Positions 7,004 to 14,813 of a stretch of 26,028 nt of DNA are shown here, in pieces. Made by a program: the position numbers and the translations under genes. Origin of the DNA: CAYYYW01 sp964476245 (GTDB taxonomy: Bacteria; Patescibacteriota; Microgenomatia; UBA1406; HO2-37-13b); the NCBI GenBank assembly GCA_964476245.1, contig CAYYYW010000016.1, positions 1 to 26,028 on the forward strand, written 5' to 3'. Under the pieces are notes generated by a model that saw nothing but the letters and a program-made list of their open reading frames with translations, did not search any database and had not been told where the DNA came from. Within the stretch, counting starts at the first letter, position 1; every line of letters begins with the position of its first letter.

Positions 7004-7714
7004 ATGGGCGTTTTACTTTCTTTCATAAAAGAGATTCTTTTTCCCAAACATTGTCTTGGTTGTGGAAGACTAGGTTCTTATCTTTGCACTTCGTGTGTTA
7101 AAAAACTGAAAGTGATTAATAAAGATGTTTGTCCCCACTGTGAAAAAGCCAGCCATTTTGGACTAACTCACTACGGATGTAGAAGAAAATTTGGCTTGGA
7201 AGGATTAAAAAGTATTTTTTATTATGACAATTTAGTAAAAAAGATTATAAAAAACATTAAGTATCAATTAGTTGAGGAAGCAACAGACGATCTTTTAAAA
7301 TCTATTCCTCAATCAAAAATTGAAGAAATATTTTTTTATAAACAGTTGGCCAGGGATTTTATTTTTATTCCCGTGCCCCTTCATCTAAAAAGAGAGAGAA
7401 AACGGGGATTTAATCAATCGGAAGAGATGGTAAAATTCTTTGCCAAAATTCTTAATTTCCCTATCGAAAACAGGCTAATTATTAGGGCGAGAAATACCAA
7501 GCCGCAGGTTGAATTGGAAAAACCAATAGAGAGACATAAAAATATTATAGGCGCTTTTTCATTAGCAAAAGAATCCGTTAGCACACGGATAAAAGGAAAA
7601 AGTTTTATCATCTTTGATGATGTTTGGACCACGGGCTGGACAATTAAAGAAATTGCCAGGGTCTTGAAAAAAGCCGGCGCCGCCAAAGTTTTTGCTTTAA
7701 CGATCGCGAGATAA
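7004..7714 (+). CDS. comF: ComF family phosphoribosyltransferase-like protein
   Basis: 236 aa. The N-terminal zinc-ribbon-like part has CLGCGRLGSYLCTSC and CPHC cysteine pairs. The C-terminal phosphoribosyltransferase domain shows PVPLHLKRERKRGFNQSE and the PRPP loop IIFDDVWTTGWTI, where the family usually has DDV(Y/V)TTGAT. ComF proteins act in DNA uptake in competent bacteria; in CPR cells, which salvage nucleic acids, such a role is plausible but unproven here. The ATG directly follows the stop of the GldG-like gene. A diverged copy of the last 103 bp lies at 8618-8720. Confidence 0.9.
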   Translation: MGVLLSFIKEILFPKHCLGCGRLGSYLCTSCVKKLKVINKDVCPHCEKASHFGLTHYGCRRKFGLEGLKSIFYYDNLVKKIIKNIKYQLVEEATDDLLKSIPQSKIEEIFFYKQLARDFIFIPVPLHLKRERKRGFNQSEEMVKFFAKILNFPIENRLIIRARNTKPQVELEKPIERHKNIIGAFSLAKESVSTRIKGKSFIIFDDVWTTGWTIKEIARVLKKAGAAKVFALTIAR

Positions 7715-7832
7715 TATTTGTCTTCTGGACGATTCTCTTTCCAATCTTGAAGCTGCCCATACGCCAAGAATCTGAAGGAAAAGCTTGTGAGAAATGGTTT
7801 AGCCAAAGCCGTTCTCGGTCAGAAATTGAGTT

Positions 7833-8423
7833 TTATTTTATACCGCAGACTTTAAGTATCTCTATGTTTCTAAAAAGAATTGAGCGATTGGTTGTATACA
7901 TTAATCCTTTATTGGGTTGATATTCAAAGCCTAAATAAACTACTTCAACGTTTCTTTTCCTCGCTTCTTGAACGGCCGGCTGGAGGTCTGAATCGGAACT
8001 ACAAAGAATAGCCGTTTTAATTACTTCGTCTGCTGAAAGAGCAATTAGATCAACGGCCATTTTGACATCAACGCCTTTTTCTCTGAAAATGATTTTAGTT
8101 CTATGATTAATTTGTATTTTTTGCGCTCTTACGTTGCCTGCTATTATAAATTCAAACTTTTGATTTATTAGATTATTTTTTAATTTTCTTTGTGCTTTTA
8201 TCAGTTCCGCGGATTTCTCTTTTGTGTCCGGATGAGAATGAAGTTTTGCTGCGTAGAATATTTTTCTTGAAACCTTAAAATCTTGAAGCGGTTTATCAAA
8301 GAGTTTTTTAAAATTCAAAGAAGCAATCTCGGTTTGATTTTTTTTAATATTTTTACTTTTCAGGACTTCTTCAACCTTGTTAATAAAATTTTCACCATCA
8401 ATAAAAAGAACTGTTTGATTCAT
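7833..8423 (-). CDS. NYN domain (LabA/DUF88-like) putative nuclease
   Basis: 196 aa. The NYN (PIN-like) acidic residues are visible: FIDGENF near the N terminus (D9, E11, N12), DVKMAVDLIALS in the middle, and LCSSDSDLQPAVQEARKRNVEVVYLG, the typical SxDSDF-type motif. NYN proteins are metal-dependent RNases or RNA-binding proteins. No partner domain is present. TATACT (8432-8437) lies 8 nt before the ATG, just after the T-tract of an upstream hairpin, so the gene may be read from its own leaderless promoter or by readthrough of that hairpin. Confidence 0.88.
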   Translation of the reverse strand: MNQTVLFIDGENFINKVEEVLKSKNIKKNQTEIASLNFKKLFDKPLQDFKVSRKIFYAAKLHSHPDTKEKSAELIKAQRKLKNNLINQKFEFIIAGNVRAQKIQINHRTKIIFREKGVDVKMAVDLIALSADEVIKTAILCSSDSDLQPAVQEARKRNVEVVYLGFEYQPNKGLMYTTNRSILFRNIEILKVCGIK

Positions 8424-8431
8424 ATATTTCT

Positions 8432-8437
8432 AGTATA
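8432..8437 (-). promoter_or_regulatory. -10 element of the NYN gene
   Basis: TATACT on the minus strand, 8 nt before the ATG at 8423. It starts directly after the T-tract of the hairpin at 8448-8475. No clear -35 is seen. Confidence 0.4.
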
Positions 8438-8441
8438 TAAC

Positions 8442-8475
8442 AAAAAACCTCAGCGGGCTTGCGCACTAGCTGAGG
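8442..8475 (-). terminator. Rho-independent terminator or attenuator before the NYN gene
   Basis: On the minus strand CCTCAGC (8475-8469) and GCTGAGG (8454-8448) form a 7-bp stem with a 14-nt GC-containing loop, followed directly by six Ts (8447-8442). It ends the candidate short RNA described at 8442-8482. It may also stop transcripts arriving from the GTPase operon. Confidence 0.7.
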
Positions 8476-8482
8476 CGTTTAT
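8442..8482 (-). ncRNA. Candidate ~41-nt hairpin RNA or attenuated leader
   Basis: A near-consensus promoter on the minus strand (TTGACT, 17 bp, TATATT at 8489-8517) would start transcription near 8482. Only about 7 nt later the transcript enters the 7-bp hairpin and T-tract at 8442-8475. The product would be a free RNA of about 41 nt, or a leader whose readthrough feeds the NYN gene 19 nt further on. No open reading frame fits in it. The evidence is promoter plus terminator geometry only. Confidence 0.45.
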
Positions 8483-8488
8483 GTTAAC

Positions 8489-8517
8489 AATATACTTTAC
8501 CGTATATAAAAAGTCAA
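8489..8517 (-). promoter_or_regulatory. Strong sigma70-type promoter, minus strand
   Basis: TTGACT (8512-8517), 17-bp spacer, TATATT (8489-8494). It is one of the best promoter matches in the window, yet the hairpin terminator begins about 14 nt downstream. Confidence 0.55.
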
Positions 8518-8617
8518 CCTCTATAATTTAGATTGTTAAGACATAGAAAAAACCAAAGGAAAAAAAGACTTGGGATTAATTACTTTATCACCCTGCGGAC
8601 GACACGGTTAGATGACG

Positions 8618-8720
8618 CTTTGATGATGTTTGGACAACGGGTTAGACGATAAAAGAAATTGCCGGGGTCTTGAAAAGAGCCGGCGCCGCCAAAGTTTTTG
8701 CCTTAACTGTCGCCAGATAA
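8618..8720 (+). pseudogene. Relic of the 3' end of a second comF
   Basis: 103 bp aligning without gaps to comF 7612-7714, with 92 of 103 bases identical by my count. It reads FDDVWTTG, then a stop in place of Trp (TGG to TAG), then TIKEIAGVLKRAGAAKVFALTVAR and the same TAA. Seven of eleven differences are synonymous, so most divergence arose while the sequence was still coding. No upstream part of comF is recognisable. The rest of the 371-bp gap between the NYN and GTPase genes holds the promoter/hairpin unit and a short CAACC/GGTTG dyad near 8752-8766. Confidence 0.8.
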
Positions 8721-8794
8721 TATTTATAGCCTGAATTGGTGCCCCCCCTTCCAACCTTAAAGGTTGTCTAGATTGTCTAACTCTTGATTTTGTT

Positions 8795-10114
8795 TTATAT
8801 TAATCCTTTTTCTTTTAATAATTTTCTTAACTCTTTTTTTGTTTTGTCAGGGACTTCATATCTAGCTCGAGTTGATGGCTTGTTGATTCTAATAAATCTT
8901 CCAAGATCAATTGGTGTACCGATGACAACCGCATCGCAATTAACTTTATTTATAGTCGCTTCCAAATCCTTAATTTGTTTTTTACCATAACCCATAGCCG
9001 GCAGAAGAGCCCCCATATCTGGATAATGTTCAAAAGTCTCTTTTATTTTACCGGTGACATATGGTCGAGGATCAACCAGTTTAGCCGCGCCATTTCTCTG
9101 GGCTGCGACCGTGCCAGCTCCGGTTTTCATCTCGCCATGGGTTAAGGTTGGCCCGTCTTCTATCACCAAAACTCTTTTCCCCCGAATAATATCTGGCTTT
9201 TCAACGGTAATTTCCGATTCTGCCTTAATTATTTTGGCTTTTGGATTAACCTCTTGAGCGTTGTTAATAATCGTGTTTATTTGTTTAGAATTAGCCGAGT
9301 CAATTTTATTAATAACAATTATATCGGCGAGGCGAAAATTGACCTCTCCTGGATAATAGCTGACCTCATGCCCTGCTCTTAAGGGATCAACAACCGTAAT
9401 AGTAAGATTTGGTTTATAAAAAGACATATCATTATTTCCACCGTCCCAGACAATTACATCAGCCTCTTTCTCAGCCCTTTTTAAAATCGCTCCATAATCA
9501 ACCCCGGCGTAAACCACGCTTCCCATAACGATATGAGGCTCATACTCTTCCATTTCTTCAATGGTACATTTATGCTTTACTAAATCGGTGATTGAGGCGT
9601 AACGTTGAATTTTTTGTTCTTCCAAATCCCCATAAGGCATCGGGTGTCTAATGGAAACTACTTTTTTACCTACACTCTTTAAAATCTCAACAACCGCTCT
9701 TGATGTCTGACTTTTGCCACAACCCGTTCGGACAGCAACAATCGCAATTATCGGCTTTTCGCTCTTTATCATAGTAGAAGATGTTCCGAGCATAGAAAAT
9801 TTTGCTCCTGCAGCAATCACTCTTGAACCAAGCCGCATTACCGACTGATAGGAAAGGTCGCTATAAGACAAAACACATTCATCAACCTTTCTTTCTCTTA
9901 TTATTTTTTCTAAATCTTTCTCATCATAGATCGGAATTCCATTGAGATAAAGCTTTCCAGCCAGACTAGCAGGATATTTTCTTCCGTCAATATCAGGAAT
10001 CTGAGCTGCCGTAAAAGCGATGACTTCATGGTTTGGATTGTCTCGATAGACAACATTAAAATTATGAAAATCTCGACCAGCAGCGCCAATAATTATTACC
10101 CGGTTTTTTTTCAT
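8795..10114 (-). CDS. Predicted P-loop GTPase, COG2403 / cyclic 2,3-diphosphoglycerate synthetase-like
   Basis: 439 aa. The N-terminal Rossmann-like part (RVIIIGAAGRDFHNFN) carries GAAGRDFHNF. A P-loop follows at AVRTGCGKSQTSRAV (residues about 128-141), with DVIVWDGGNNDMSFYKP, and VINKIDSA giving an NKxD guanine-specificity motif. This matches proteins annotated as predicted GTPases of COG2403, related to archaeal cyclic 2,3-diphosphoglycerate synthetase; the real reaction is unknown. It is the last gene of the carbamate kinase/carbamoyltransferase operon, overlaps the previous gene by 4 bp, and has a GGAG Shine-Dalgarno. The context suggests a step linked to carbamoyl phosphate. Confidence 0.82.
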   Translation of the reverse strand: MKKNRVIIIGAAGRDFHNFNVVYRDNPNHEVIAFTAAQIPDIDGRKYPASLAGKLYLNGIPIYDEKDLEKIIRERKVDECVLSYSDLSYQSVMRLGSRVIAAGAKFSMLGTSSTMIKSEKPIIAIVAVRTGCGKSQTSRAVVEILKSVGKKVVSIRHPMPYGDLEEQKIQRYASITDLVKHKCTIEEMEEYEPHIVMGSVVYAGVDYGAILKRAEKEADVIVWDGGNNDMSFYKPNLTITVVDPLRAGHEVSYYPGEVNFRLADIIVINKIDSANSKQINTIINNAQEVNPKAKIIKAESEITVEKPDIIRGKRVLVIEDGPTLTHGEMKTGAGTVAAQRNGAAKLVDPRPYVTGKIKETFEHYPDMGALLPAMGYGKKQIKDLEATINKVNCDAVVIGTPIDLGRFIRINKPSTRARYEVPDKTKKELRKLLKEKGLI

Positions 10115-11058
10115 ATTTCTTTCTCCAAGAGCCAGATTAATATCGCTTTTTGGATATGGAGACGATTTTCCGCCTGGTCAAAGATAATTGAATTAGGACG
10201 ATCAATAGCGTCGCGGCTGATTTCATAGCCAACATGACAAGGCATACAGTGCATTATTTTAGCAACAGGGGCATAATTATCAATCACCTGAGCGTTTAAC
10301 TGATATGGAACGAACACTTTCTTTCTTCTGTAGTATTCCTTTTCAAACTCTAATTTTACCTTGCCTTTCTCAAAAAACTCCATATTCATCCAGGTATCGG
10401 TATGGACGTATTTAGCTCCTTCCAATCCTCTTTTTAGATCTGTGGTTTTAAGGACGTTGCCGGTTTTCTCGGCAATTTTATTTAATTCATTATCAACGCT
10501 GGCTGCGTCTGCTTCAGGTGAGACAATCGCTACTTTAATTCCCAGCTTGGCACAGGCTAATTTTAAAGTGTTGGAGACATTGTTCTCAATTCCTAACCAA
10601 GCGATTTTTTTTATTTTATCTAATCCATTAGAATGTTCTATCATCGTTAAAATATCACCGAGCGCCTGACACGGATGATATTTCTCTGAACAGGCATCAA
10701 TTACTGGAATTTGATTAAAGGAAGCGGCCTTTTCAACATCGGCTGCCTTTAGTGCTCTAAACATTAAAACTTGGCCATAGTGCATAACAGCCTTGATCTC
10801 ATCGGAAAAATCAGTCAAAGAAAACTGAGTTGTTCTGGCATCTAAAAATATCGCATGACCGCCAAGTTCGGTCATGGCTACCTCAAAAGAAAGTCTGGTG
10901 CGAGTAGAGCTCTTCTGAAAAAACATGATTAATGTTTTATTTGGCAAATAATCGGTTAACTTGCCTTTCTCTCTCATTTTTTTTATTTTTTGAGCCAGAC
11001 CTAGAATATTCAATAAATCATCCTTGCTTTGATTTTTAAGTGAAATTAAATGTCTCAT
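10111..11058 (-). CDS. argF: Ornithine carbamoyltransferase-like transcarbamoylase
   Basis: 315 aa. The carbamoyl-phosphate site is intact: SSTRTRLSFE and HPCQALGDIL, with HCMPCH in place of the usual HCLPAH. The C terminus DQAENRLHIQKAIL is typical of OTCases. Two regions depart from standard OTCases. The ornithine loop, normally TDVW-SMG, reads TDTWMNMEFF. The segment after LGG lacks the usual GESxxDTARVLSR and reads SDEIKAVMHYGQ. Carbamoyl transfer is therefore well supported, but ornithine as acceptor is not. It sits 17 nt after carbamate kinase and overlaps the GTPase by 4 bp. The gene symbol is by family only. Confidence 0.85.
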   Translation of the reverse strand: MRHLISLKNQSKDDLLNILGLAQKIKKMREKGKLTDYLPNKTLIMFFQKSSTRTRLSFEVAMTELGGHAIFLDARTTQFSLTDFSDEIKAVMHYGQVLMFRALKAADVEKAASFNQIPVIDACSEKYHPCQALGDILTMIEHSNGLDKIKKIAWLGIENNVSNTLKLACAKLGIKVAIVSPEADAASVDNELNKIAEKTGNVLKTTDLKRGLEGAKYVHTDTWMNMEFFEKGKVKLEFEKEYYRRKKVFVPYQLNAQVIDNYAPVAKIMHCMPCHVGYEISRDAIDRPNSIIFDQAENRLHIQKAILIWLLEKEI

Positions 11059-11075
11059 ATATAGTGAATAATGAA

Positions 11076-12032
11076 CTAATAATAGATATGGGTTCCGTTT
11101 TTACCAGAAAGCGCTTGGGTTAAGGTATTTGCGTGTGTAATGATTGCATTTCTTTTTTTATTTTTTTCAATAAAAGAAATAACAGCTTCGATTTTTGGTT
11201 TCATGCTTCCTTCGGCAAAATGACCTTCTCTAAAATAATCTTTGGCTTGTCTAATATCCATAGCATCAATTGGCTTTTGATTAGGCTTCCCATAATTAAG
11301 GTAAACCTTTTCAACAGCAGTCAGAATAATTAGAATATCAGCATTAATTAAATCGCCTAAAAGGGCGGCTGCCCGATCTTTATCGATGACAGCATCAATC
11401 CCAGAAAGTTGTCTTGATTCCTCAACTATAGGGATACCGCCACCGCCTGAGGCGACCACAATTGTCCCTGTTTCTAGAAGAGTTTTAATTGTACCTATTT
11501 CAATGATCTTTAATGGTTGAGGTGAGGGAACGACTCGTCTCCACCCTCGGCCAGCATCTTCTTTAAAGGTATAACCAGTGGCTTTAGCTATTTTCTTTGC
11601 TTCTGCTTCGTTATAATAGGGTCCAACTGGTTTTGTTGGATTTTTAAACCCTGGGCTTTTTTTATCAACGACGACTTGAGTAATTATCGTAGCAATCTCT
11701 CTAGCAATACTCTCTCTCTGAAAAAGATTTCTCAGGCTCTGCTGAATAAGATATCCTATTTGTCCTTGGGTCATAGCGCCACACAAGTACATCGGCATTT
11801 CAGGTAGAAGATTTTTCGCTGCTGATTGCTGAATCATCAAGTTTCCCACCTGAGGCCCATTGCCGTGAGTGATAACTAATTGGGGATTGTCGCTTTTTAC
11901 ATATTTGGCAACATGGCCCATCGTTGAGGCAACGTTATTTAATTGCTCTTCAAAAGTCCCTTTCTCTCCTTTATTTTGAATTGCATTACCGCCCAATGCA
12001 ATAACGACTCTTTGTTTTCTTACGGATTTCAT
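11076..12032 (-). CDS. arcC: Carbamate kinase
   Basis: 318 aa, the normal length. It makes ATP and carbamate from carbamoyl phosphate and ADP, or the reverse. Landmarks: VVIALGGNAI at the N terminus, THGNGPQVGNL, VVASGGGGIPI, IDKDRAAALLG and GSMKPKIEA. The start at 12032 is chosen because the family begins there and TATAAT (12042-12047) lies 9 nt upstream; a longer reading to 12119 would place that promoter inside the gene. It is first in a three-gene operon with the carbamoyltransferase and GTPase. No arginine deiminase is present in the window, so the arginine-degradation reading is incomplete. Confidence 0.93.
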   Translation of the reverse strand: MKSVRKQRVVIALGGNAIQNKGEKGTFEEQLNNVASTMGHVAKYVKSDNPQLVITHGNGPQVGNLMIQQSAAKNLLPEMPMYLCGAMTQGQIGYLIQQSLRNLFQRESIAREIATIITQVVVDKKSPGFKNPTKPVGPYYNEAEAKKIAKATGYTFKEDAGRGWRRVVPSPQPLKIIEIGTIKTLLETGTIVVASGGGGIPIVEESRQLSGIDAVIDKDRAAALLGDLINADILIILTAVEKVYLNYGKPNQKPIDAMDIRQAKDYFREGHFAEGSMKPKIEAVISFIEKNKKRNAIITHANTLTQALSGKNGTHIYY

Positions 12033-12041
12033 TATAAAAAT

Positions 12042-12047
12042 ATTATA
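12042..12047 (-). promoter_or_regulatory. -10 element of the carbamate kinase operon
   Basis: TATAAT on the minus strand, 9 nt before the ATG at 12032. TTGGAT (12067-12072) stands 19 bp upstream, a poor spacing. No Shine-Dalgarno is present. Confidence 0.45.
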
Positions 12048-12232
12048 TCTTAATTTATGATATAAAATCCAAGCTTTTTCATCACATTTACCACCTTTCC
12101 GTTTTTTGTTACTGCCCAATTGCCATTAAAAATAGCAATCGGTAAAAGTTGAGTCCACTGTCAATATACCGAAAACAAAAACTAGAAATTCAATAACAAT
12201 TTTTCTCAATATGATAAAATTTACCCACGATT

Positions 12233-13222
12233 ATGCAAAAATTACTTATTATTTCCGGCCAAACGGCTACTGGAAAGACAGACCTGGGGGTTTATCTGGC
12301 CAAAAAATTTAATGGAGAGATTGTGTCGTTTGACTCAAGACAGGCGTATAAACATCTAAATATTATTACAGGAAAAGATTTTGATAAAAATGTCAAATGT
12401 CAAATGTCAAATGTCAAAACCAAAACTCAAAACTTAAGTCTAGTTGGATACTTTAAAAACAACGTTCCTATTTGGCTATATGATTTATATGATCCGAAGG
12501 AATACATTAATGCCTATGATTTTTGTCAGAGAGCAGAAATAGTTGTCGATGACGTTATTAAAAGAGGCAGGCTGCCAATTATCGTTGGCGGCACGGCTTT
12601 TTATATCAAAAGTTTTTTACAAGGATTTGAAAGTTGGGGCACTGAGCCGAATTGGGAGTTAAGAAAAAAACTTGAGAAGTTGACGGTTGAGGAGTTGCAA
12701 AAAGAGTTAAAAACGATTAATAAAGAAAGATTTTTGAAGATGAATCAGTCAGACCGAAACAATAAAAGAAGACTGATAAGAGCGATTGAAATAGGAAATG
12801 TAAAATTAGTGGATAAAAAATTTGCACAATACGACCGTCTGTTTTCAGCGCTTGTTTTAGATAAAGAGAAATTAAAAAAAAAGATAGAAAAAAGAGTAAA
12901 AAAGAGAATTAAAGAAGGAGCGATTGAAGAAGTAAAAAAACTTTTAGCCACGGGATACAGCTTTGACGATCCGGGCATGAATACATTAGGTTATAAACAA
13001 TTAAAAGACTATTTTGAGGACGTCAGACGTCCTTTAGAAAAAAAAGTTGTTTTACAAGAAGCAATTAACAACTGGACTAAAGCTGAAATTGACTATGCTC
13101 GAAGACAGCTGGTTTTCTTAAAAAAAACGAAACAGGTTGTTTTTTTAAATCCTGAAGACAAAGATTTTCTTGCAAAAACAAAAAATTTAGTATATAAATG
13201 GTTTAATGAATCAAAAGATTGA
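12233..13222 (+). CDS. miaA: tRNA dimethylallyltransferase MiaA
   Basis: 329 aa. Adds the dimethylallyl group to A37 of tRNAs reading UNN codons. The P-loop is GQTATGKT (residues 9-16), then VSFDSRQAYKHL, IVGGTAFYIKS and the RNNKRRLIRAIE motif. The C-terminal half has LGYKQLKDYF and WTKAEIDYARRQLVFLKK. Between TGKDF and LVGYFK an A-rich repeat adds about 17 residues (NVKCQMSNVKTKTQ), which resembles the insert in trmD. The likely -10 is within TATGATAAAAT (12210-12220). The 3' end overlaps the next gene by 17 bp. Confidence 0.95.
   Translation: MQKLLIISGQTATGKTDLGVYLAKKFNGEIVSFDSRQAYKHLNIITGKDFDKNVKCQMSNVKTKTQNLSLVGYFKNNVPIWLYDLYDPKEYINAYDFCQRAEIVVDDVIKRGRLPIIVGGTAFYIKSFLQGFESWGTEPNWELRKKLEKLTVEELQKELKTINKERFLKMNQSDRNNKRRLIRAIEIGNVKLVDKKFAQYDRLFSALVLDKEKLKKKIEKRVKKRIKEGAIEEVKKLLATGYSFDDPGMNTLGYKQLKDYFEDVRRPLEKKVVLQEAINNWTKAEIDYARRQLVFLKKTKQVVFLNPEDKDFLAKTKNLVYKWFNESKD
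12389..12436. repeat. Tandem AAATGTC repeat insert in miaA
   Basis: Four AATGTC-type units in a row, then CAAAACCAAAACTCAAAACT. A 21-bp stretch (12407-12427) is identical to 3476-3496 in trmD. It is in frame and encodes an extra Lys/Asn/Ser/Gln-rich loop. Confidence 0.75.
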
Positions 13223-14183
13223 AATCTCTTCCAAAACAATTATTTTTACTGTATTTTTTCTAATTTCATTAAAAGCCCTATGGCTTATTCGAGAATTGAT
13301 TTTTTCTCTTTTTCTGGCCTTTATTTTTATGAGCGCTCTAAAACCCCCAGTAAATTATTTAGAGAAAAAAATTTTTCCTCGTTCTTTGGCCGTGTTTTTT
13401 GTTTTTTTGATGACGGTGGCAGCCGTCTTGTTTACCGGTTCTTTTGTTGTTCCTCCCTTAGTTCGCGAAAGCATGGCTTTTTTTAGAAGCCTTCCCGCTC
13501 TTATTACCAATAATTTTTCTACCCCTTCTTCTTATTTAAATTTAGAACCGTTGACGAGTTTTTTACCCGACTTAACCCAAAATTTCGTCAAATTTATTTC
13601 GAGCGTCTTTTCTAATTTTATTTTTTTTCTCTCGATTGTTGTTTTTACTTTTTATTTTTTGCTGGAAGAGAAATTTCTCCAAAAAATTTTAGAAAAATTT
13701 CTTGAAGAAAAACAGGCAGAAAAAATTGTCGCCATTTCTGACGAGGCCGAACGTAGAATGGGGGCGTGGGTTTGGGGAGAGTTAATTTTAATGACAGTAA
13801 TCGGCATCATGTCGTATGGCGGTTTAAGTCTTTTGCGGATAAAATATGTTTTGCCCTTGGCCATCATTGCCGGAATATTAGAAATCGTTCCCATCATTGG
13901 TCCAACCATATCCACAATTCCTGCCTTTTTTGTAGCTATTTCAAGCTCTTGGTTCTTGGGGCTTTCGGTCATTGCTCTTTACTTCATAATTCAACAATTG
14001 GAAAACAATTTGATTGTTCCTTTGGTGATGAAAAAAGCAGTGGGACTTAATCCGATTGTTACTTTAATTGCTTTAACAATTGGAGGGAAGTTGGGTGGGT
14101 TTTTGGGAATTTTTTTATCTGTCCCAGCTGCTTTGTTGCTGGAAACGATCCTGATAGGGTTAACTAAAGTCAAAAGACTATAA
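13206..14183 (+). CDS. AI-2E family transporter (PerM/UPF0118-like)
   Basis: 325 aa integral membrane protein with about seven to eight hydrophobic segments. The family pattern is visible: an N-terminal pair of helices (FFLISLKALWLIRELIFSLF), a long central soluble stretch with EEKQAEKIVAISDEAERRMGAWVWGEL, then EIVPIIGPTIS and a C-terminal block with QQLENNLIVPLVMKKAVGLNPIV. Members export autoinducer-2 or act as Na+/H+ antiporters in different bacteria; the substrate cannot be told here. It overlaps miaA by 17 bp and the convergent gene by 6 bp. Confidence 0.88.
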   Translation: MNQKIEISSKTIIFTVFFLISLKALWLIRELIFSLFLAFIFMSALKPPVNYLEKKIFPRSLAVFFVFLMTVAAVLFTGSFVVPPLVRESMAFFRSLPALITNNFSTPSSYLNLEPLTSFLPDLTQNFVKFISSVFSNFIFFLSIVVFTFYFLLEEKFLQKILEKFLEEKQAEKIVAISDEAERRMGAWVWGELILMTVIGIMSYGGLSLLRIKYVLPLAIIAGILEIVPIIGPTISTIPAFFVAISSSWFLGLSVIALYFIIQQLENNLIVPLVMKKAVGLNPIVTLIALTIGGKLGGFLGIFLSVPAALLLETILIGLTKVKRL

Positions 14184-14735
14184 AACAATCAGATTTTCTT
14201 CAATTTGCCTATTTAAGCGAAGTACTTCTTCAATTGCTTTTCTTTCTCCTTGGGGCGCATCTTTAAGAATAGTTTCAATTGCTTCGCGATGTTTCTCGTT
14301 GCTTAATTTAACCTTTAAGACAAATTCGCCCTCTGGTGAAACGCCTTGTTTTTTAGACTCTTCAAGTAATTGAATCATCTTAAGGGCATATTTTTCTCCT
14401 TTAGAAATGGTACTTGCGATTAGTCTCCACTTCCCTTTTTTAGTCAGAGAAAGAGCCATATTAATTCTTTTATCAGAAAACAGAAGATAAAGTTGGGCTT
14501 TTTTAATGTAGTCTCGGGTGAAAAAAACCAACGACCTGTCTCTTATTGCTTTAAGGAAATATAGGGGGTGATCGGGAAGAATTCCGGGATAAGGAAGGAC
14601 GTATTCAATTTTTTTTGCCTCAATTTTTATTTCTTGGCTATCGTTCTTATCCATCTCTTCTGCCATAACCAGCAGATAAACAGAGGAAAAAACAAGACAG
14701 AGAAAGCAAATAGACAAAAAAAGCCTTTTAAACAT
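14178..14735 (-). CDS. DUF5667-like exported protein
   Basis: 185 aa. An N-terminal hydrophobic segment (FLSICFLCLVFSSVYLLV) serves as signal peptide or anchor. The core YVLPYPGILPDHPLYFLKAIRD is a pattern I associate with DUF5667 proteins of CPR bacteria, and is followed by a helical domain with repeated Lys/Glu-rich helices. No catalytic motif is visible and the function is unknown. It converges on the AI-2E gene with a 6-bp overlap and lies downstream of the HU terminator on the same strand. Confidence 0.75.
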   Translation of the reverse strand: MFKRLFLSICFLCLVFSSVYLLVMAEEMDKNDSQEIKIEAKKIEYVLPYPGILPDHPLYFLKAIRDRSLVFFTRDYIKKAQLYLLFSDKRINMALSLTKKGKWRLIASTISKGEKYALKMIQLLEESKKQGVSPEGEFVLKVKLSNEKHREAIETILKDAPQGERKAIEEVLRLNRQIEENLIVL

Positions 14736-14761
14736 AGAAGCTGATTATAGCATTTTTGAAT

Positions 14762-14792
14762 AAAAAAACAACCCCGACGTTACGTCGGGGTT
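14762..14792 (-). terminator. Rho-independent terminator of HU
   Basis: AACCCCGACG and CGTCGGGGTT form a perfect 10-bp stem around a 3-nt loop (14770-14792). On the minus strand it is followed by a T-rich tract (14769-14762). It lies 21 nt after the HU stop codon. Confidence 0.9.
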
Positions 14793-14813
14793 GATATATA
14801 GATCAAACCAAGC

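Noticed and set aside
7414..7806. 130-aa minus-strand ORF over the comF 3' end
   Set aside because: Mostly antisense to the conserved comF PRPP-binding domain. The peptide shows no family signal, and the part outside comF is only about 90 bp.
12391..12420. CRISPR-like short tandem repeat
   Set aside because: The AAATGTC units are 7 bp, contiguous and in frame within miaA, with no spacers and no cas genes nearby.
13206..14183. Alternative genetic code (TGA as Gly)
   Set aside because: miaA ends with TGA at its expected C terminus and no conserved gene here is interrupted by TGA.
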